Shown: positions 42,398-50,254 of the stretch, piece after piece
Layout of the letters: each line of letters opens with the position of its first letter
Numbering within the stretch: the first letter of the stretch is position 1
Assembly (NCBI GenBank): GCA_964586235.1
Contig: CAZPIO010000016.1
Location: 1 to 64,000 of the forward strand
DNA: 64,000 nt
Origin: JAUCQB01 sp964586235
Lineage (GTDB): Bacteria; Planctomycetota; Phycisphaerae; UBA1845; PWPN01
Direction of reading: 5' to 3'
Program-made: the position numbers and the translations under genes
Notes under the pieces: generated by a model
Database searches by the model: none
The model's input: the letters and a program-made list of their open reading frames with translations, nothing else
Told to the model about the DNA's origin: nothing

Positions 42398-43459
42398 TCA
42401 CTGATTGGGTTCGCTGGTTATGGTCGGGTTGGCCGGCAGGGCAACTCTGCGCTGCTCGTGGGCCCATCTATGCAGCTCAGGAGCGAGATTGGGCTCTGCG
42501 AGAGCCCGGTCATACCAGCGGACGGCGTCGGATTCGCGGTCGAGGCGGCGATACAGCTCGCCGAGGACATAGGCGGCGGCTCCGCGGTTATCGGAACTGA
42601 TCAGGTTGGCCAGCAGGGCTCGCTCGAAGGCATCGGCCGCCTGCTGCTGATGCCGGCGTTCACGGACAATCGACTGCCGCATGTCGGCAATGTCCTGTCG
42701 CAGAGCCGGCGAAGAAGTGCGTTCGGGCGACTTCTGCAGACGGTCCAGGATGGAATCGGCCTGGGCGTTCTCACCGTGCCGTCTCAGGATGACCGCCAGA
42801 GCCAGTTCGACGTACGGCTTCTGGAAGCGGTTGAATCTGCCGGTGATCAGGCCTTCGGCCGTGCGCGTGGCCAACTGCATCTCGATGTCCAACTGATTCT
42901 GACCTGGGGCAAGCGCCGGACGCCAGCGTTCGAGATAGGTGAGAACTCGCTTGAGCCGGGGGTCGGGTGTAACGCCGGATCCTTCCTCCCGCTCGACCCA
43001 CGAGGATCGGAGATAGAGCCAGCCGAGGGCCTCGTCAGACTGATGCCGCCATCGATAGCAGGTCACGGCCAGCGAGTATCGCACCGAGGCGTCCAACTCG
43101 CGAGGGTCGCTGTTCGGACCGAAATCAGGGGGAAGAGCAAGCTTCGGGCTCTTCAGTATGCGGTCGAGCACGTCAGGCGGCAAAGCCAGGTCTTTGTTGA
43201 AGTCCGTCAGGTAGCCGCTGTAGCCACAGTTCGGGCAGGTAGCGATACGATAGAACTCGGGTTGGGGCCCCACGGCTCGGGCGAACAGGTCGCGATCCAC
43301 GCCGCCGCGGGTGTTGCTCTGAGCGCACACCACTGTGGTGAATTGCCTGCGGCAGGCCGGACACGACAGTTGCGTTCGGCCGAGGACTGAGATCGCATCT
43401 TCCTTGTCGTCGGAAGGGCCGGCCAGAAGAGCAGCGGCTAAGAGCAGCGGTGCGATCAT
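42398..43459 (-). CDS. Secreted DUF2225-type protein with zinc-ribbon and TPR-like tail
   Basis: This 353-residue protein starts with a signal peptide (MIAPLLLAAALLAGPS). Two Cys pairs, CPACRRQF and CPNCGYSGY, sit in a DUF2225-like N-terminal domain (about 25-130). The remainder is helical with TPR-like spacing (AADAFERALLANLISSDNRGAAAYVLGELYRRLDRESDAVRWYDRAL). DUF2225 proteins are of unknown function, often in Firmicutes and planctomycetes. The start at 43459 has AGGA upstream. It is convergent with the inserted-looking region and follows the PEP-CTERM gene on the same strand. Confidence 0.75.
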   Translation of the reverse strand: MIAPLLLAAALLAGPSDDKEDAISVLGRTQLSCPACRRQFTTVVCAQSNTRGGVDRDLFARAVGPQPEFYRIATCPNCGYSGYLTDFNKDLALPPDVLDRILKSPKLALPPDFGPNSDPRELDASVRYSLAVTCYRWRHQSDEALGWLYLRSSWVEREEGSGVTPDPRLKRVLTYLERWRPALAPGQNQLDIEMQLATRTAEGLITGRFNRFQKPYVELALAVILRRHGENAQADSILDRLQKSPERTSSPALRQDIADMRQSIVRERRHQQQAADAFERALLANLISSDNRGAAAYVLGELYRRLDRESDAVRWYDRALAEPNLAPELHRWAHEQRRVALPANPTITSEPNQ

Positions 43460-43581
43460 TCCTGTCCTTTCTCGCCCGTGGATCATTCTGTGCGGAATTG
43501 CCGCTCGGGGCAACATGTGGTTGCCGAGACCGCGCAAGGCAGGCTGATTGACATTGACTGAGTGCTGTTGTTCTGTTCGTG

Positions 43582-44571
43582 TCAGCGCGGACGACGTTGC
43601 CGGCGCGGGGAAAGGTAAAAGCCGGTGCCTGCGGCGAGCAGTAGAAGCAGCATACCCGGTTCAGGCACCGCCATGGCGGTGATCCGCCGCCCGCACTCAT
43701 CGCAGTCGAGCGGCTGGGGATCGAGCAGCCCTTCAGGCAGAATCAGCTTGGTGAACAGATCGCTCGACGGCTCTTTGCCGAGGGCGGACGATAGAACGGA
43801 GTTGTTGACGATCTTGGAGAGATCGTCATCGCTGAGCAACTGGCCGGCTTCAAGCCGGGCGATCAGTTCTTCGATACTCGTGGCCTTGAGGCTGATGTCG
43901 GCGAGTCCGTTGCCGAACCGGGCGAACGGGTTTTCAGTGCCGAATCTCTCGAAGAACGGGTCGGCGACGAGTGCCAGGGCATCCAGATAGATGTTGCCCG
44001 ACAGGCTGATCGGGCCGATGTCGTAGTCGAAGTCGGGCATGCCCGATCCGTCGGTTGCCCCCGCCATGGTCACCGTGCTGCGATTGGAGGCCTGCAGGGT
44101 GACGTTGTAAGAGCCCCATTTGTTGATATAGACGTCGGTGTCCATGAGGAGACTGCCGGTCACGGTGAAGTCTTGTCCGAAGAGGAACGACTCAAACCGG
44201 TAACCCAGGGGGTTGGGGTTGCCGCCCAGATCCACGGTCTTCATTCCGAATCTGACCGCGGGTACCCACCTTGTCGAATAGATGGCCGATGTCTGGATAG
44301 TGCCGGGTACGTCAGTTCCCAGAGTCAGATCGGCGAAGCCCAGGTAGATGTTGGAATCATTGTAGTAGGGCAGGCCGGTGTCGGGATCGGTCAGGGAGAC
44401 GTTGAGCTGGTACCCTTTGGTGAGCGGGTCGTACTTCTTCTGGAATTGGACCCCGTAGAGTTGGAGGCCGTAGAGCAGATCGTCGCCCAACTGTGCCGAT
44501 GCCACATCGGCGATGGAAAGCCCCCCCAGTACGGCAGCCACCACCGCCAGCTTGAGTCGCAGATTCCTCAT
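43582..44571 (-). CDS. PEP-CTERM sorted surface protein
   Basis: This 329-residue protein has a signal peptide (LAVVAAVLGGLSIADVASA) and a C-terminal PEP-CTERM signal: Val-Pro-Glu-Pro, a hydrophobic helix (GMLLLLLAAGTGFYL) and a basic tail (SPRRQRRPR). Exosortase would cleave near the PEP motif. The mature part is beta-rich with Asn/Thr/Tyr and no known enzyme motif, consistent with a surface or matrix protein. No exosortase gene is in the window. The start at 44571 has GGAG upstream. Confidence 0.88.
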   Translation of the reverse strand: MRNLRLKLAVVAAVLGGLSIADVASAQLGDDLLYGLQLYGVQFQKKYDPLTKGYQLNVSLTDPDTGLPYYNDSNIYLGFADLTLGTDVPGTIQTSAIYSTRWVPAVRFGMKTVDLGGNPNPLGYRFESFLFGQDFTVTGSLLMDTDVYINKWGSYNVTLQASNRSTVTMAGATDGSGMPDFDYDIGPISLSGNIYLDALALVADPFFERFGTENPFARFGNGLADISLKATSIEELIARLEAGQLLSDDDLSKIVNNSVLSSALGKEPSSDLFTKLILPEGLLDPQPLDCDECGRRITAMAVPEPGMLLLLLAAGTGFYLSPRRQRRPR

Positions 44572-44776
44572 CCCGTCTCTCCTCAGACCGCGCACGGGTC
44601 GCGCTGACCTTGTTCTTTCTATCCGGCATCGGGCAGAAAGGCAAGGGCCTCGCGAGCTTTACTCACATGATAACATCGTCCGGCCGGCAAGCCACCATGA
44701 AGTCAAAACTCCATGCGGAAGCGGCAGTTAACGACGCCAGGCCGTTCTGGTGACGCAGGGGGGATATCGCTCCCTG

Positions 44777-46153
44777 TTATCGGACGGCAGTGCCGGCCAG
44801 CTCGATGAATCTCAGCAGGCTGGCCACGCCAAGTTCGAGGTCGCGGATGTGGAAAAACTCGTTCGGGCTGTGCAGGTTGCAGTTGGGCATGGCGAAGCCC
44901 ATCAGCAGGCTATCGGCCCCGAGGACCTTCTTGAAGAGGGGCAGAATCGGCAGCGTGCCGCCTTCGTGGGTGAGGACGGCCTCGCGTCCGAAGGTCTCCG
45001 TCAGGGCCTGGCGGGCGGCTCGCATGCCCGGTGAATCGGGCGGGCTGAGGTAGGCCTCGCAGGTGGAACTGGTGGTAATGGTCAGCCGGACGGCCGGCGG
45101 GGTGGCCCGGCGCACCGCCTCATCGAAGGCCGCCGAGACTCTCTCCGGGTTCTGGTGGGGCACGAGGCGCATGGACACCTTGGCCATGGCTCGCGAGGGG
45201 ATGATGGTGGCGGATCCTTCGCCGGTGTACCCGCTGATCATGCCGTTCACGTCCAGGGCGGGCCTGACACCGCAGCGTTCGGCGCTGGAGCGGCCTTCTT
45301 CGCCGTAGGGGGCCGGGCTGCCGGTCGCTTCGAGCAGTTCAGTGTCCGATATTCCATGCTCGGCCAGACGCTGCTGCTGCTCCGACGAAAGGCTCATCAC
45401 CTCGTCGTAGAAACCGGGGATGGTCACCCGCCGGCGGTCGTCGTGCAGTGACGCGATGATGGTCGCGAGCACGTTGGCGGGGTTGGCGACGGCGCCGCCA
45501 TAGACACCGCTGTGCAGGTCGTGGCCCGGTCCGTCGACGACGATCTGCTTGTAGACCAGGCCGCGGGTCGAGCACGTCAGGGCCGGCGTCTCGGCGTTCA
45601 GCTTGGCGGTGTCGGAGATCAGGACGTAGTCGCAGGCGAGGCGGTCGCGGCTGGCCTCGATCAGTCCGGAGAGGTTTTTAGAGCCTATTTCTTCCTCGCC
45701 CTCGATGAGAAGCTTGATCCTGACGGGCCACGGGCGGCCGGCGTCCTTCCAGCATCGCAGGGCCGCGACGTGAGCCATGACCTGGCCCTTGTCGTCGGCA
45801 CTGCCGCGGGCGTAGATCGCTCCCTCGCGGACGGCGGGCTCGAAGGGAGGACTTTTCCAGAGGCCAAGATCGCCCACCGGCTGGACGTCGTAGTGCCCGT
45901 AAACCAGGAACGTCGGCGCGTCGGCGACCGGCCCGGTGTCGGCGAACACGGCCGGGTGGCCGGCGGTGGCAAGGACCTCGGCCTTCAGCCCCGCGGCCGC
46001 GAGCTGGTCGCGGATCCACAGGGCACACCGTCGCATGTCCTCGGCATGCTCGGGCTCGGTCGAGATCGTGGGAAATCGCAGGAAGGTCATCAGATCTTCG
46101 AGAATAGAGCGTTTCTTCTGCTCGAACAACGATTGTGGCGTTTGCGAAGGCAT
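44777..46153 (-). CDS. M20-family dipeptidase/peptidase
   Basis: This 458-residue zinc peptidase has the M20 signatures: YGHYDVQPVGDLGLWKSPPFEP with first-metal His and catalytic Asp, ARGSADDKGQVMAHVAAL with the bridging Asp, LLIEGEEEIGSKN with the general-base Glu and metal Glu, SDTAKLNAETPAL, and the distal His in NEFFHIRDLELG. A lid domain lies in the middle (about 210-330). It hydrolyses dipeptides or related amides in the cytoplasm; no signal peptide is present. GAGGA precedes the ATG. It is a single-gene unit. Confidence 0.92.
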   Translation of the reverse strand: MPSQTPQSLFEQKKRSILEDLMTFLRFPTISTEPEHAEDMRRCALWIRDQLAAAGLKAEVLATAGHPAVFADTGPVADAPTFLVYGHYDVQPVGDLGLWKSPPFEPAVREGAIYARGSADDKGQVMAHVAALRCWKDAGRPWPVRIKLLIEGEEEIGSKNLSGLIEASRDRLACDYVLISDTAKLNAETPALTCSTRGLVYKQIVVDGPGHDLHSGVYGGAVANPANVLATIIASLHDDRRRVTIPGFYDEVMSLSSEQQQRLAEHGISDTELLEATGSPAPYGEEGRSSAERCGVRPALDVNGMISGYTGEGSATIIPSRAMAKVSMRLVPHQNPERVSAAFDEAVRRATPPAVRLTITTSSTCEAYLSPPDSPGMRAARQALTETFGREAVLTHEGGTLPILPLFKKVLGADSLLMGFAMPNCNLHSPNEFFHIRDLELGVASLLRFIELAGTAVR

Positions 46154-46348
46154 GGTTGATCCTCTCGTCCGGCGATCGGTGCGGACGGTGATATGGTAGG
46201 CGGGATCGGCGGTGGTGGAAACTCCGCACGGATCGAAGAGCAGTCTGCCGTCGGCGGTGTCGCATAGCCGGCCGGGGGCCGGACCACTCGGGGATTGCCG
46301 ATTGTCATTCGGGCCAAGCCACGCTGTTCAGGAGCACGGCGTGGGATC

Positions 46349-47203
46349 TCAGCCTGGCGGCTCCGCGAACGGCAGCGTGCCCTGTACCTGCGAGCCGCTC
46401 AGGCGGCGGCGGGCGAGGTCGGCGGCTTCGGGGTTAATGTCGCAGCCAAGCCATCGTCGGCCCAGGCGTTGGGCCACGGCCAGGGTGGTGCCGCTGCCGC
46501 AGAAGAAATCGGCGACCAGGTCATCGGGGTCGGTGCTGGCCTTGATGATCCGCTCGAGGAGGGCTTCCGGTTTCTGCGTCGGATAGCCGGTGCGTTCGAG
46601 CGAGACGGTTGAGAGGAAGGGGATCTCCCAGACGTCGGTCATGGCCGGGCCTTCGGGGTTGAAGTAGAGGCGGCCGGCCTTGGTCTGCTTGTACGGGCGG
46701 CCCTGCTCGTCGTAGTTCATGCCATCGGTGCGGAACTGGCCGTCGCGCTGGACGTGGAACTTGTGACGCCCGGCCTGGCGGGCGTAGAAGAAGATCGTGT
46801 CGTGTTTGCGGGCGAACCATCGGGTGGCCCGGCCGCCGGTGCGGTAGGACCAGATGATCTCGTTGCAGAACTGGTCGTTCCCGAAGATCTGGTCCAGCAT
46901 TACCTTTGCGTAGTGGGCCGCGTGCCAGTCGAGGTGCAGATACAGCGAGCCGGTCGGCTTGAGCAGGCGGTGCATCTGCTGGAGCCGGGGACGGAGGAAA
47001 CCGAGAAAGCTGTCCAAGTCGCCCTGCCAGCAATCGTTGAAGCTGTGCGCACCGTTGGCTTGGGTCTTCGTCTTGCCGGTGAAGAAGGGCGGATCGGCGT
47101 AGATGAGGTCGCAGCATGCGTCGGGCAGGCCAGACGTGAATTCCAGGTTGTCGGCGCAGACGACCCTGCCGGTTTCGATTCGCGTGTTGAGCGGTTCGGT
47201 CAT
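46349..47203 (-). CDS. Orphan beta-class DNA methyltransferase
   Basis: This 284-residue enzyme has the motif order of beta-class amino-methyltransferases: the catalytic motif IV DPPF (IYADPPFFTG) near the N terminus and the SAM-binding motif I DFFCGSGTTLAVA near the C terminus, with YPTQKPEALLERII in between. It methylates adenine N6 or cytosine N4; the target is not predictable. No restriction endonuclease or specificity subunit is adjacent, so it is an orphan or phage-derived enzyme. Its GC content matches its neighbours. Confidence 0.88.
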   Translation of the reverse strand: MTEPLNTRIETGRVVCADNLEFTSGLPDACCDLIYADPPFFTGKTKTQANGAHSFNDCWQGDLDSFLGFLRPRLQQMHRLLKPTGSLYLHLDWHAAHYAKVMLDQIFGNDQFCNEIIWSYRTGGRATRWFARKHDTIFFYARQAGRHKFHVQRDGQFRTDGMNYDEQGRPYKQTKAGRLYFNPEGPAMTDVWEIPFLSTVSLERTGYPTQKPEALLERIIKASTDPDDLVADFFCGSGTTLAVAQRLGRRWLGCDINPEAADLARRRLSGSQVQGTLPFAEPPG

Positions 47204-47305
47204 GGGTCCGGATTATAGCGGCGAGACGTGCGCGCAAGGAAACGGCCGGGCTCCCGGCCGGCCGTCCCAATTGCGCGAAAAGTTGATAGAAGCGGACCTG
47301 CTGAG

Positions 47306-47334
47306 GTGACCGCCGGCGCCGAGCCGGCGGTCAC
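47306..47334. repeat. Perfect 12-bp hairpin over a stop codon
   Basis: GTGACCGCCGGC and GCCGGCGGTCAC flank a five-base loop. The TGA stop of the PAS-AAA+ regulator (47333-47331, minus strand) lies inside the right arm. No T-run follows on the minus strand. Confidence 0.65.
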
Positions 47335-48785
47335 GTAATGTTTTGCTCCATGTTCTGTTCCTTAGGCACGATGCCCAGGGCGTCCATTCGCCGGTAGAGC
47401 CGGCTTCTGGAGATCCCCATGAGCTTAGCCGCCCGGCTGCGCTGGCCTCGGGCCTGGCGGAGGGCATCCAGGATCGTGCGACGTTCGACGTCCGCGAGAA
47501 CGCCGTCGAGCCTGATCGGGCGATCACTCTCGGATTCGCGTGACCGGTCGTGGCTCCGGAGCGCGTTGCGCACGTCATCGGCCTTGAGGACCGGCCCGTG
47601 GCCGGCCGCGACCGCGGTCTCGACGATGTTGTACAGCTCCCTGATGTTGCCCGGCCAGTGGTAGCCGTCCAGCGCCGCCCAGACGCCCGGTTCGACTTCG
47701 GTCACGCCGCGCCGCCCGGCCCGGTTGAGCTCGGTCACGAAGTGATCGACCAGGAGCGGGATGTCCGTCTTCCTGGATCGCAGCGGCGGCAACTCGATGG
47801 TGATCACGCTCAGGCGGTAGTAGAGATCCTCGCGGAGATGCCCCGAGGTGATCAACTCCTGTGTGGGCCGGCTGCTGGTGGCGATCACGCGGACGTCGGA
47901 CACGTCCTGCTCGCTGCCATCGCCGGCCACGTATTTGCGTTCCTGAATGGCCCGGAGCAACCGGGCCTGGGTGACGGAAGGCATGGCCGCGATGTCGTCG
48001 ATGAAGAGCGTGCCACCCTTGGCCGACGCGAACGCGCCGATCCGCTCGGAAACGCGCGGGCCGGTCGGGGAGGCATATCCAAACAACTCGCTTTCGATGA
48101 CGTCTCGCGGGGTGCCCGCACAGCTCACGGGAACAAAGGGTCCGTCCTTCGCCGGGCCGTTGTTATGGATGGTTCTGGCGACGGTCTCCTTGCCGGTGCC
48201 GTTCTCGCCTACGATCAGCACGGGCGAGCCGCTGTTGCCGGCGGCATTGATCTTCTCGAACACCGGCTCCATCAGGGGCGAACGGCTGACGATGCTTGAG
48301 AAACCGTACCGGTCCTGCATGTGCTTTCGCAGCGACGCCAGTTCCTCGCGGAGTCGGGTGGTTGTCTCGGCCCATTGTTCCTCTCGAGCCTTGGCCTCGG
48401 TGATGTCGCGCATGACACCGATCACTCCATCCGGTTGACCCTCGGGGCCGATCAGGGCGGTGTAGTGGGTCTCGACCCATCGACGTTGGCCATCGCGCAT
48501 GGTGATCTGCAAGCGCTGGCGGGCATAGGGCACGTCACCTCTAAAAACCGCCCAAGCCGGACATAGGGAATTCTCCAGTCTCCGGCCGGACTCATCCCGG
48601 CAGTCAGTGACACCGACTTCGCCGCAGGACTTGCCCAGTACCTCGCTCGCCTTGTAGCCGGTCAGCTTCTCGCACGCCGTGTTGAACAGCACGTATCGGC
48701 GTTCATTATCCAGCACGAAGACGCCGTCTTGTGTCTGGGACAACAACCTGTCGAGCTTGATGTCCGTTTGCGATGTAGGGTTCAT
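47331..48785 (-). CDS. PAS-AAA+-Fis regulator lacking the GAFTGA loop
   Basis: This 484-residue protein has an N-terminal PAS domain (about 10-130) with several Cys, an AAA+ domain of the NtrC type (about 160-400) and a Fis-like HTH at the C terminus (RSRAAKLMGISRSRLYRRM). Walker A is GENGTGKE (193-200). Walker B is GGTLFIDDI (257-265), with Asp in place of the usual Glu. Where family members have LFGHxxGAFTGA this protein has LFGYASPTGPRVSER, so the sigma-54-contacting loop is missing. The arginine-finger region REDLYYRL is present. It may act without sigma-54, like TyrR, or be inactive as a bEBP. Confidence 0.88.
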   Translation of the reverse strand: MNPTSQTDIKLDRLLSQTQDGVFVLDNERRYVLFNTACEKLTGYKASEVLGKSCGEVGVTDCRDESGRRLENSLCPAWAVFRGDVPYARQRLQITMRDGQRRWVETHYTALIGPEGQPDGVIGVMRDITEAKAREEQWAETTTRLREELASLRKHMQDRYGFSSIVSRSPLMEPVFEKINAAGNSGSPVLIVGENGTGKETVARTIHNNGPAKDGPFVPVSCAGTPRDVIESELFGYASPTGPRVSERIGAFASAKGGTLFIDDIAAMPSVTQARLLRAIQERKYVAGDGSEQDVSDVRVIATSSRPTQELITSGHLREDLYYRLSVITIELPPLRSRKTDIPLLVDHFVTELNRAGRRGVTEVEPGVWAALDGYHWPGNIRELYNIVETAVAAGHGPVLKADDVRNALRSHDRSRESESDRPIRLDGVLADVERRTILDALRQARGQRSRAAKLMGISRSRLYRRMDALGIVPKEQNMEQNIT

Positions 48786-49068
48786 GATGTTGTCTCCCTG
48801 AGGGACGTCTCTGTCACCTTTTACCGCGACAGGGTTCGGTAAATCCTTTCACCCAAATCTTAGGCCCGCAGATCCGGTAAACCATCACGATTTGGAAATA
48901 CTTTTTGGATAAGGGCTTATGAGAGTTGTCGAGCGAAGGGGCAGGTTTTGGCCGCGCCCGATTTCGCGACACTCACCCGTGCAGACCGGGTGTGGAAATG
49001 AGACGCTCCAAACGGTACGGCTCCTCCAGTTTCGGGTCGGTTGGGGCGGCGGGGCGTCGCCGAGATGC

Positions 49069-49770
49069 TCAACGGAAGAAACGATATCGCACGATTGCGA
49101 CCATGGCCTTGAGGCCGTCGATCCAGGTGATCTTCTTTCCCTCCGAATAATCTCGTCCCGCGTATTGGATACCGACCTCATAGACGCGGCATCCGGCTCG
49201 GGCGACCTTCGCGGTGAACTCGGGTTCGAATTCGAAGCGGTCGCTGACCAGCTCGAATCTCCGAAGGACCTCGGCGCGGAAGACCTTGTAGCAGACCTCC
49301 ATATCGGTGAGGTTCAGGTTGGTCAGCATGTTCGACAGGAGCGTGAGAAACTTGTTGCCCAGCATGTGCCAGAAGAACAGCACGCGGCGGGCTTCTCCAC
49401 TGACAAACCGGGAGCCGAAGACGACGTCGGCCTTGTCCTCCAGGATGGGAGCCAGCAGTTTCGGATAATCGCGGGGGTCGTACTCCAGATCGGCATCCTG
49501 GACCAGGATGATAGCCCCCGTGGCCTTTGCGAAGCCGGTGCGCAGGGCGGCGCCCTTGCCGCGGTTGTGAGGGTGCATGAGGACCTGGATGCTCTTGGTG
49601 GGATGCTGTGCGAGGATGCGGTCGTAAAGCTCGCGGGTCCCGTCGGTCGAAGCGTCATCGACGAGGATGAGTTCTCTCTCCAGGTTGAGTTCGACGGCCA
49701 GAACGCGGCGGACGAGCTCTTCGAGGGTGCGAACTTCGTTGTAGACCGGAACGACGATAGTCAGTTTCAC
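49069..49770 (-). CDS. Family 2 glycosyltransferase, DPM1-like
   Basis: This 233-residue protein is a GT-A-fold family 2 transferase like dolichyl- or undecaprenyl-phosphate mannose synthase. It shows TIVVPVYNEVRTLEELVRRV, LILVDDASTDGTREL, NRGKGAALRTGFAKATG, the metal-binding QDADLEYDP, and VFGSRF. There is no C-terminal membrane pair, as in the short DPM1 type. It would transfer a sugar from a nucleotide donor to a polyprenyl phosphate for glycosylation or surface polymers. It stands alone and is transcribed divergently from the DUF1573 gene at 50255. Confidence 0.88.
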   Translation of the reverse strand: MKLTIVVPVYNEVRTLEELVRRVLAVELNLERELILVDDASTDGTRELYDRILAQHPTKSIQVLMHPHNRGKGAALRTGFAKATGAIILVQDADLEYDPRDYPKLLAPILEDKADVVFGSRFVSGEARRVLFFWHMLGNKFLTLLSNMLTNLNLTDMEVCYKVFRAEVLRRFELVSDRFEFEPEFTAKVARAGCRVYEVGIQYAGRDYSEGKKITWIDGLKAMVAIVRYRFFR

Positions 49771-50254
49771 GCGTTGCCTCCATTACCTGCGTGACCGGCG
49801 AGCGGACCCGACCCCGGTTGCCGGGGCGGGACGCGTGAGCGGTGCCCGTCACCTGTCCGGAGAGGTTACACAGTCACGGGGCCTCGTAAAGAGGTTGCCC
49901 GCAGCGGTCAGGGTGTCCCCGGCGGGGACACGGGCCTGCGAGAACGGCCAATCTCCCCGATCGGGCTGCAACAGCCGGCGCGTCGCGCGGGTCCGGAAAC
50001 GGGAGCCTTCGCGTAACTTCTTGATTGACAATAGAATAGGGAGGCGTGTGGAGGTCACGATGGGGGCTTCCGGCGGGCGGCAGGCCGGCGTGCGGGCTGG
50101 ATTGCGACAAAGCGGGTTGTTAACAGGTATCGAGTTTGCGTAATATGGACGGTTTCAATCGTATATTGTGCGAGTATGCCGGTCCGGCCCCATTGGCAAT
50201 GAGTGAGCCGGGTCCTTGATGAGGGTTGTCAGCCTGCGATTAGTGGAGGCGGTC
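49771..50254. other. Non-coding divergent spacer with one hairpin
   Basis: No gene is supported. A hairpin GTGTCCCC-GGC-GGGGACAC lies at 49913-49931. The part from about 50010 to 50200 is less GC-rich and probably holds the promoter of the DUF1573 gene, but no single box pair stands out. Confidence 0.5.
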
